DNA of 7,603 nucleotides from Anaerolineae bacterium (GTDB lineage Bacteria > Chloroflexota > Anaerolineae > SpSt-313). Positions 1-5,206 of this stretch are shown one piece after another. The stretch spans positions 1-7,603 of the forward strand of contig JAIMBM010000133.1 of the NCBI GenBank assembly GCA_023511475.1, given 5' to 3'. A model generated the notes under the pieces. That model made no database searches, was not told the DNA's origin, and worked only from the letters and a program-made list of their open reading frames with translations. Each line of letters starts with the position of its first letter. Position 1 is the stretch's first letter. A program made the position numbers and the translations under genes.

Positions 1-26
1 TGGATGTGTAGGACTCTGGAACCCTC

Positions 27-48
27 CCGCAGGTTCCCCGACCTGCGG
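27..48. repeat. Short hairpin, 8-bp stem and 6-nt loop
   Basis: CCGCAGGT at 27-34 and ACCTGCGG at 41-48 are perfect reverse complements around a 6-nt loop. The second arm is a partial extra copy of the core of the repeat cluster. Another fragment, ACCTGC, occurs at 95-100. The first unit therefore contains degenerate internal copies that the second unit lacks. Confidence 0.55.
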
Positions 49-101
49 CGCGGCCCGAAGCGTGCCGCCCTTGGCAGAACCGGCGCGTCGATGAACCTGC
101 C

Positions 102-135
102 TGACCTGCGGGAGGGTGAACCCTCCCGCAGGTCA
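102..135. repeat. Perfect 16-bp inverted repeat with a 2-nt spacer
   Basis: The arms at 102-117 and 120-135 are exact reverse complements separated only by GA, so either strand could form a very stable hairpin. It lies about 115 nt past the stop codon of the helicase operon on the minus strand. No run of T follows it on either strand, so it is not a typical intrinsic terminator. It could still mark or protect the 3' end of the operon transcript. It is also the junction between the two repeat units of this region. Confidence 0.75.
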
Positions 136-249
136 CGAGCTCGAGCAGTGACGCAACGCTCGCCCAGGATCACCCATGTCTGCCCTCGGCGCGGATCGCG
201 GAACCTGCGGGAGGGACTCTGGGAGGCAACCCTGTATCCTCTATTCAGT

Positions 250-2484
250 TCAGCTCGGGGAAGCAAGGAGGCCCTTTCCTGGAACCCCCTCGGCCGCGCG
301 CCTGCGAGTGCACAGGGCAATAAAGGCCACCGCCTGCTGCAGGGGCAGCTGGCGCCGCCCGGTGTTCCAGGTCATGATGAGGTCCTTGCGGGCGCGGGTA
401 ATCCCCACGTACAGCAGGCGCAGGCGCTCGCAGATATAGTCGTGCCGGGCCGCGCGCGAGGCCTCACCCTCCGCGTAGGGCCGTCCATGGACGAGGGCAT
501 CGAGCTGCGCCAGCGCCTCAGCGCTCAGGTTGAGATTGCCCTCCAGATACCACGCCTCGCCGCGATAGGTATCGTGGCTCTGCCCGGATGGGAAATCATA
601 GTTGTTGAGCGCCGTCAGGTAGACGCGATCCCACTCCAGGCCCTTGGCCCGGTGCATGGTCGCGACCACAACCTTTCCCCTGTGCTCATCCGGATTGAAG
701 GCGTTATCCTCTTCCCCAAGCGAGGCAAAGCGCCGCCGGGGGTTGGCCGCCAGATCTTGCAGCTCGGCCACCAGCTCCGGCAGACGCCACCCGGGGTTGG
801 CATCCGCATAGTCCCGCAGAACCACCGCCAGCTGATAGGCCAGCGCCAGCTCCTGCGGCGCGGAGAAGAGGTCCTGCGCCACGGTGAGCACAAGCTGGTC
901 CACCGGCAGCAGCGCAGCACGCTGCCAGCGCTGGGCGAGGATGCGGAAGGCCATCAGCTCGCCGCGGCTGGCCGGGTCGGCCGGGCCCGTTGAGAGATAG
1001 TCCTCGTCCCCGTGCGGCCACAGGTAGGTATGCGGCTCCTCGCAGCGCCCGAGGAATCGCTCGGCAAGGCTGTCGCCCGCTGCATTGGCGCTCCTGGTCC
1101 GTCGCCAGGCGGCAAAGGCGCGTCGCAGCGCGCTGCGGTCCTCGGGCTGCGCCACGAGACGGAGCACGTCGCACAGGGTGCGCGCAGTATCACGGGTCGG
1201 CGCGCTGGCGTTGAGAAGCTCGACACAGGCGATGCCCTTCGCACGTAGCGCATCGGAGAACCTGGCGCCCCGCGAGTTGTCGGGCACGAGGACGGCAACC
1301 GTCTCATCGGGATGCTCGGGCAGCCATCGCGCCAGCGACCGCACGATCAGCTCGACCTCCCGCTCCGGCGATAGACCTTTCTCGTAGAGATAGACCTCGC
1401 AGCGTTCGGGGTTGGGCTGAGGATCGTCCGGATCGGTCGGGTGGATGTGCTGCCGACGGAAGGCGAGGCGCGCCTCGGGGAGGGGGTGCTCGGCGCAGGC
1501 CCAGTCCACCAGCGCGTTGGCCAGAGCAATGATCCCCAAAGCCGAGCGGCCGGACTGATCCATCTCCACCGCCTGCACCCCCGGCCGGGCCAGAAAGCGC
1601 CGCAAGAGCTCCGGGTTGGCGGTTGTGAACGTCTGGTAGACGGCCTGGTTCGGATCGCCCACTCGCACCCAGTTGCCTTGCGGACCAGCCAGCATCTCCA
1701 GCAGCTCCTGCTGCAGCGCACTGGAATCCTGGGCTTCATCCTCCAGGATGAACGGCCAGCGCAGGCGGAGGCGCGCGAGATAGTCCGGGTCCTGCCGCAG
1801 CGCGTCGATGGCATAGCCCACGAGGTCGGCAAAGTCCACTGCGCCGCGGTAGCTCAGGCTCTGTTGATAGTCGCGATAGGCCTCAGCAGCCAGACGGGCG
1901 AGGGCAAACTCGGGGCCGCGCAGCGAGAGGCTGCTCAGAAGCGTCTCGGGGCGCACCCGCATATCCTTGGCGCGCCCAACAAAAGCGACCACCATGTCAC
2001 GACAGTCATCGGGCCACCAATCGGTGCGCACCCTGGCGAGGCTGCGCCGCTCCAGATCGTCCCTCAGGAAAGCGTCGAGGAAATCGGGATGGGTGCGCAG
2101 CCAAGTCATCACGGCATCGTCCATGATCTGGGCGGCCGTCCGGTCGTCGACGATCTGAAAGTCATCGGCCAGGCCAACGAGCCCCGGCCGCTCGCGCACG
2201 ATGTCGTGCGCAAGGCCGTGCAGCGTGCGGACCCGATAGCCGGCGTGGGGCGGCAGCCCGCGCTCGCGGAGGTCCTCCGCGATGCGCGCGGCAAAGTTGC
2301 CAACCGCCGAGTTGACGAGGGTGACGATCAGGACCTCCTGATCGTCGGCGATGCGGCGGGCGACCAGGTCGGCGGCCAGAGCGGAGAGGGTCTGCGTCTT
2401 ACCGCTGCCGGGAACGGCCGCCACGCCCATGTAGCCGCCCTGGTACTCGAGCACACGCTGCTGAGCCCGGCGAGGCCTAAACAT
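250..2484 (-). CDS. UvrD/Rep-family SF1A DNA helicase (ATP-dependent, 744 aa)
   Basis: This is a predicted 3'-5' DNA translocase of the UvrD/PcrA/Rep group, cytoplasmic, acting in DNA repair or recombination. Motifs appear in order: Q-motif-like region near residues 6-10; Walker A VPGSGKT at 24-30; Ia around 54-65 (VTLVNSAVGNF); Ib near 86-92 (RTLHGLA); II as DEAQD at 249-253; III as VGDPNQAVY at 275-283; a weak IV with GRS near 312-314; V around 605-619 (ATMHRAKGLEWD); VI around 686-699 (RLRLLYVGITRAR). These suggest an active ATPase. The protein ends about 45 residues after motif VI, so it has no RecB-type nuclease domain, and at 744 aa it is about the size of UvrD. The start at 2484 is preferred because GGGGAG lies 7 nt upstream (2492-2497) and the Q motif begins almost at once. 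A longer frame up to 2667 would add 61 low-complexity residues lying inside the upstream gene. It overlaps that gene by 8 nt. uvrD or pcrA orthology is not claimed, because its partner suggests a different role. Confidence 0.93.
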   Translation of the reverse strand: MFRPRRAQQRVLEYQGGYMGVAAVPGSGKTQTLSALAADLVARRIADDQEVLIVTLVNSAVGNFAARIAEDLRERGLPPHAGYRVRTLHGLAHDIVRERPGLVGLADDFQIVDDRTAAQIMDDAVMTWLRTHPDFLDAFLRDDLERRSLARVRTDWWPDDCRDMVVAFVGRAKDMRVRPETLLSSLSLRGPEFALARLAAEAYRDYQQSLSYRGAVDFADLVGYAIDALRQDPDYLARLRLRWPFILEDEAQDSSALQQELLEMLAGPQGNWVRVGDPNQAVYQTFTTANPELLRRFLARPGVQAVEMDQSGRSALGIIALANALVDWACAEHPLPEARLAFRRQHIHPTDPDDPQPNPERCEVYLYEKGLSPEREVELIVRSLARWLPEHPDETVAVLVPDNSRGARFSDALRAKGIACVELLNASAPTRDTARTLCDVLRLVAQPEDRSALRRAFAAWRRTRSANAAGDSLAERFLGRCEEPHTYLWPHGDEDYLSTGPADPASRGELMAFRILAQRWQRAALLPVDQLVLTVAQDLFSAPQELALAYQLAVVLRDYADANPGWRLPELVAELQDLAANPRRRFASLGEEDNAFNPDEHRGKVVVATMHRAKGLEWDRVYLTALNNYDFPSGQSHDTYRGEAWYLEGNLNLSAEALAQLDALVHGRPYAEGEASRAARHDYICERLRLLYVGITRARKDLIMTWNTGRRQLPLQQAVAFIALCTRRRAAEGVPGKGLLASPS

Positions 2485-4672
2485 CGTCCTGCTCCCCGGC
2501 GGAGCTGCCCGTCTCGGCCTCACGCGCGGCTCGCCGCAGAGTGCGGAAGACCACCTGCTGCAGGAGGCCATGCTCCTCAAAGCCACGCTCGCTGTAGGTC
2601 GAGTCGGCCAGGTAGACGCAACGCCGGCAGCGCCGGAGCAGCGCAACGACCAGACGGTACAGGGCACGGCGGTTGGTCAGGTCCTCGTCGGCATCCGTCC
2701 ACGGCGTCCCCTGCGGCCACTGACGGGTGAGGACGTAGGGGTGAGTCAGGGGCTGGTACAGGCGCCTGCCCCAGGCAGAGCTGGATACGTTGAGCCAGAA
2801 CTGGACCTCGACAGTGCGGTTGCCCATGGCAAAGGTGTAGGCCGGCGAGAGGAGCACTGCCCGCGGCTCCACGCCGACCGGCGGCAGGTACTGTGCGGCA
2901 AGGACCCCCTGCTCGACCATGTCCACATACGCGGCAGCAGCCTCCGGCCACTCCTCACCGATCGTCTGCCGGAACCGGCGCGCCGACGCGATCAGGTGCG
3001 CGGCGGCAGCGGCCGCGTCCCGGTCTCTGCGAAAGCCATAGCCCGGCCGCGAGAGAACCTCGTCGAAGAGGCGGGTGAAGAAGAGGTCCAGCGGGGCGGC
3101 CGCACCCTCCGCATAGGCTGCCAGCCACCGACGAAGCGCGTCGTACCGGTTCCCGAGCAGGTAGGTGATCTTGAGCTGCTCTTTGGGGCGAATGCGCTCA
3201 AAGCCGACCAGCCCGATGCCGCCCACAGCGGGGCGATAGGCGATGGCGGCCAGATGACAGGCCCGGACCAGGTCCATATCGGCGATGGCCGCGACCAGCG
3301 CGTGGACCACGTCGCTCCGGGGAGGCACCAGGCCCCAGCCAGGATGCGCCAGCTTGGCCAGTGTGAGGAGGCAGCGTACCGCGGGCTCATCCCGTAGAGG
3401 ACGCGACGGCCGGTGGGAGTAGCAGGGGACTCCCTTGCGCTCCAGGGCCAGCATGAGGTCAAAGCGCAGGGCGTCCCCCATGAAAGGGGCCAGCACGGCA
3501 ATCTGCTCCGGCGGCAGACCCTCCCCATGCACCAGGTCGGCGATGTACGCCGCGACCGTACGGACCATGCCGGTGTGAAAGGTCTCGTGGATCAGGACGG
3601 CCGCTTCCCGCGGATCGGTGCCAGCCTGCTCCGGTGCGGGGTTGGCGGGCGCGGGGCGGGCGGCAGCAGGCGCTCCCTCAAGGCCCAGGCTCCTGCCGAT
3701 CCCCGAGGCCAGCGCCAGAATGGCCGGCGCGCTGACCAGGGAGGCGGTGAAGCGCACTCGCGCGCGACAGCGGCTTCGGAGCCCGTAGGCGCTCACTGGA
3801 TCGGCGCCCAGGTACGTGCGCAGGCCGCCCTGCTCGTCGTAGATGATCCAGGCCGAGTCACAACTGGGGAGCCAGTCGGCCAGCAGATCATGGGCGACCG
3901 GCACATCCTCCTCGACGTTGTCCGCCAGGATATGCCGGTAGCGCCGCCGCAAGGCTGCCGCGGCCTCGGGCAGCGCCAGGACATAGCGGACAAAGACCTC
4001 GATCTGCAGGGAGAAATCCAGGAGGTTGTGCTCCAGGCAGTAGCGACGAAAGTCGCTGGCGCAGGCCTGTACCCGCTCATACACGCGGAGACGGCTGGAC
4101 TCGCCCTTCCAGGCCGCGCTCAGACGCGCGCCGATCTCCTCATGGGGGAAGCTCGCCGCCGCCGCCTTGTTCAGGTCATCGATGATCTGGCTGATCAGCC
4201 GGTGTCGGGAGAGGGTCACCTCGCCGAAGGCCCCCTGCTGGATGTATGGGTCGACGAGGCGGTCCATGTAGTACTGCGCCGTCTCCAGGGTGAGGAAGAT
4301 GGGAGGCCGGTCGGGGCGCGCAAAGCCTGCTGGGGCGGCCACCAGGGGCCAGTACAGCTCGACGCACCGCTGAGCCAGGCCGCCGATAGTCAGCACATCG
4401 ACCCGGGCCCCCGCTGGCGCCCCCGGCCCCAGCAACGCATCGAGATAGGGGCGGCCCACCCTACGCTGGGGCACCAGCACGAGGATCGACTCGGCAGGGA
4501 CGCCTGCCTCCAACAGACGCAGCAAGCGGCCAACGGCAGCGGTCGTCTTGCCGCTGCCGGCGGGCCCTTCCAGGAAAAGGCTCTGTGGCTCGCCGACCGG
4601 CGCATCGACCACCGCCGCCTGCTCAGGAGTGAGCTCACGCGAGAGGAGACCCGGGCCAGGACGCGCGGACAT
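2477..4672 (-). CDS. SF1-helicase-like protein with degenerate motifs, AddB/RecC-like candidate (731 aa)
   Basis: The N-terminus looks like an SF1A helicase: Q motif LTPEQAAVV at residues 14-22, then Walker A EGPAGSGKTT at 35-44, then a stretch ending in LVLVPQRR (64-71) in the Ia position. Later motifs are eroded. At the motif II position, after HILA, the sequence is DNVEED (251-256) rather than DExQD, so the catalytic Glu appears to be Asn. The motif III region is YDEQGGL (278-284). No TxHxxKGLE motif V is found near 605-625, and the motif VI region (667-687) lacks the TRA signature. An Ala/Pro-rich linker lies at about 333-350. A Walker A with the other motifs lost is the pattern known for AddB. 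AddB, however, is around 1,160 aa and ends in a nuclease domain with iron-sulfur cysteines, which is absent here. ATP binding without productive hydrolysis, and a scaffold or partner role for the next helicase, is inference. The start at 4672 has AGGAAGG 6 nt upstream. This is the first gene of the operon. Confidence 0.85.
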   Translation of the reverse strand: MSARPGPGLLSRELTPEQAAVVDAPVGEPQSLFLEGPAGSGKTTAAVGRLLRLLEAGVPAESILVLVPQRRVGRPYLDALLGPGAPAGARVDVLTIGGLAQRCVELYWPLVAAPAGFARPDRPPIFLTLETAQYYMDRLVDPYIQQGAFGEVTLSRHRLISQIIDDLNKAAAASFPHEEIGARLSAAWKGESSRLRVYERVQACASDFRRYCLEHNLLDFSLQIEVFVRYVLALPEAAAALRRRYRHILADNVEEDVPVAHDLLADWLPSCDSAWIIYDEQGGLRTYLGADPVSAYGLRSRCRARVRFTASLVSAPAILALASGIGRSLGLEGAPAAARPAPANPAPEQAGTDPREAAVLIHETFHTGMVRTVAAYIADLVHGEGLPPEQIAVLAPFMGDALRFDLMLALERKGVPCYSHRPSRPLRDEPAVRCLLTLAKLAHPGWGLVPPRSDVVHALVAAIADMDLVRACHLAAIAYRPAVGGIGLVGFERIRPKEQLKITYLLGNRYDALRRWLAAYAEGAAAPLDLFFTRLFDEVLSRPGYGFRRDRDAAAAAAHLIASARRFRQTIGEEWPEAAAAYVDMVEQGVLAAQYLPPVGVEPRAVLLSPAYTFAMGNRTVEVQFWLNVSSSAWGRRLYQPLTHPYVLTRQWPQGTPWTDADEDLTNRRALYRLVVALLRRCRRCVYLADSTYSERGFEEHGLLQQVVFRTLRRAAREAETGSSAGEQDDV
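2492..2497 (-). promoter_or_regulatory. Ribosome binding site for the downstream helicase
   Basis: On the minus strand GGGGAG is followed by 7 nt and then ATG at 2484. The site lies inside the last codons of the upstream gene. It supports the start at 2484, and together with the 8-nt stop/start overlap it supports translational coupling. Confidence 0.55.
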
Positions 4673-4678
4673 GGGAGG

Positions 4679-4685
4679 CCTTCCT
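4679..4685 (-). promoter_or_regulatory. Ribosome binding site for the 731-aa protein
   Basis: On the minus strand AGGAAGG is followed by 6 nt and then ATG at 4672. The spacing is good, and the site fixes the start just before the Q motif and Walker A of the encoded protein. Confidence 0.6.
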
Positions 4686-4702
4686 CGAGAAGTAGTGGGA
4701 GG

Positions 4703-4730
4703 TTCTGACGAGTATTATACAGAGTCAGAA
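4703..4730. promoter_or_regulatory. Inverted repeat bracketing the -10 box, possible operator
   Basis: TTCTGAC at 4703-4709 and GTCAGAA at 4724-4730 are perfect reverse complements separated by 14 nt, and the spacer contains the TATAAT box. A dimeric repressor bound here would block the helicase operon promoter. The arms do not obviously match a LexA box that I know (GTTC repeats or the CGAAC...GTTCG type). The regulator is unknown, and the arms could be a chance dyad. Confidence 0.4.
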
Positions 4731-4741
4731 GAGGCAGGCAA
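4714..4741 (-). promoter_or_regulatory. Predicted sigma70-type promoter of the helicase operon
   Basis: On the minus strand the -10 box is a perfect TATAAT (4719 down to 4714). A partial -35, TTGCCT (4741 down to 4736), lies 16 bp upstream. Transcription would begin near 4707, giving a leader of about 35 nt before the ATG at 4672. The -10 lies in an AT-rich patch inside otherwise GC-rich DNA, which strengthens the call. The -35 matches mainly in its first three bases. Confidence 0.6.
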
Positions 4742-4811
4742 GCGCCCCGGAGTTGTGGAGTGTAGTGCGAGTTGGGGGGCTCATCTATCCGGCCGATGCG
4801 AGGGCCCCTCC

Positions 4812-4848
4812 CCCAAGTCGGTCCGCGGACCGACTTGGGACCCTTTTT
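4812..4848 (+). terminator. 28-bp perfect palindrome followed by T5 (terminator-like, plus orientation)
   Basis: Positions 4812-4839 form a perfect palindrome with a 14-bp half-site and no loop, centred on CCGCGG. TTTTT follows at 4844-4848 after a short ACCC spacer. In the plus direction this resembles an intrinsic terminator, but no plus-strand gene ends here, and on the minus strand no T-run follows. It may instead be a dispersed repeat or a protein-binding site upstream of the helicase promoter. A real RNA hairpin would need to open the central bases as a loop. Confidence 0.4.
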
Positions 4849-4870
4849 GCACGGGGTGTTGGGCGGCGGG

Positions 4871-4886
4871 GGCATGTAGGCATGCC
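4871..4886. repeat. Short hairpin, 6-bp stem and 4-nt loop
   Basis: GGCATG (4871-4876) and CATGCC (4881-4886) flank TAGG. It lies about 25 nt beyond the T-tract of the 28-bp palindrome and may belong to the same repeat element. Function is unknown. Confidence 0.35.
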
Positions 4887-5206
4887 AAGGTGCGTTCTGC
4901 GGCATATCCGAAGCGCTCGGCCCCACCAACTGAGGCTGCCTGACCCGGGGCAGTGGGATCACCGGATTGGCCGCAGGACCCGTCCGAAAGCCGCCTAATG
5001 CGACAGGGATTCCGGCGGCAACCCGGATCAGGCATGACGAAGTAGCTCCCGGCCCTCTGCAGATGCGGCGGGCTCTCCCGGAATCGGTCTTCGAGGATGC
5101 GTTCGCCACAGCCGAGGGCGACGGGGTCGGATCGTGAATGCTGGGCCCACGACCAGGGAACGCGGCGGGCGGCAGAGCCGAGCGAGATGGCCCTCCAGAT
5201 GGGATT

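Larger units (their letters stand above)
11..222. repeat. Cluster of alternating inverted repeats, two 95-bp units with a 99-bp period
   Basis: The 13-bp core ACCTGCGGGAGGG occurs four times in alternating orientation: minus at 22-34, plus at 104-116, minus at 121-133 and plus at 203-215. The first and second pair, and so do the third and fourth, giving two inverted-repeat units of exactly 95 bp (22-116 and 121-215). Their interiors are both 69 nt long (35-103 and 134-202) but do not align. A 16-bp direct repeat begins the units at 19-34 and 118-133, and GGACTCTGG flanks the whole cluster at 11-19 and 214-222. No coding sequence is supported here. A dispersed palindromic element or MITE-like remnant is the likeliest explanation. 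No transposase or integrase is visible. Confidence 0.75.
4673..5206. other. Intergenic region between the helicase operon and the DUF2723 gene
   Basis: These 534 bases hold the helicase promoter and ribosome binding site at the left end, then the 28-bp palindrome and the 4871-4886 hairpin. GCCGCC (4990-4995) and GGCGGC (5014-5019) are a weak long-loop dyad. No convincing gene was found: frames crossing the region encode low-complexity Pro/Arg/Ser-rich peptides, and those running from the flanking genes are antisense or out-of-frame shadows. No clear intrinsic terminator follows the DUF2723 stop codon on the minus strand, so read-through toward the helicases cannot be excluded. Confidence 0.6.

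Noticed and set aside
102..135. Intrinsic terminator for the helicase operon
   Set aside because: The stem is excellent, but no T-run follows on the minus strand, so it is listed as an inverted repeat only.
11..222. CRISPR array
   Set aside because: Repeats alternate in orientation, only one full palindrome is present, spacers are 69 nt and only two, and no cas gene is visible. The regular spacing is reported as a finding instead.
4..993. Long plus-strand open frame of 329 codons
   Set aside because: Most of it is antisense to the helicase gene, which has clear motifs in its own frame. High GC makes long antisense frames common, and no family is recognised.
2485..2667. Extension of the UvrD-type helicase to a start at 2667 (805 aa)
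   Set aside because: The extra 61 residues are Arg/Ser/Ala-rich, show no helicase feature, and lie in a shadow frame of the upstream gene. The ATG at 2484 has a ribosome binding site and begins just before the Q motif.
1441..2730. Plus-strand open frame of 429 codons
   Set aside because: Entirely antisense to the two helicase genes, with low-complexity composition and no recognisable domain.
3413..4708. Plus-strand open frame of 431 codons
   Set aside because: Antisense to the 731-aa protein along almost its whole length. It also runs through that gene's ribosome binding site.
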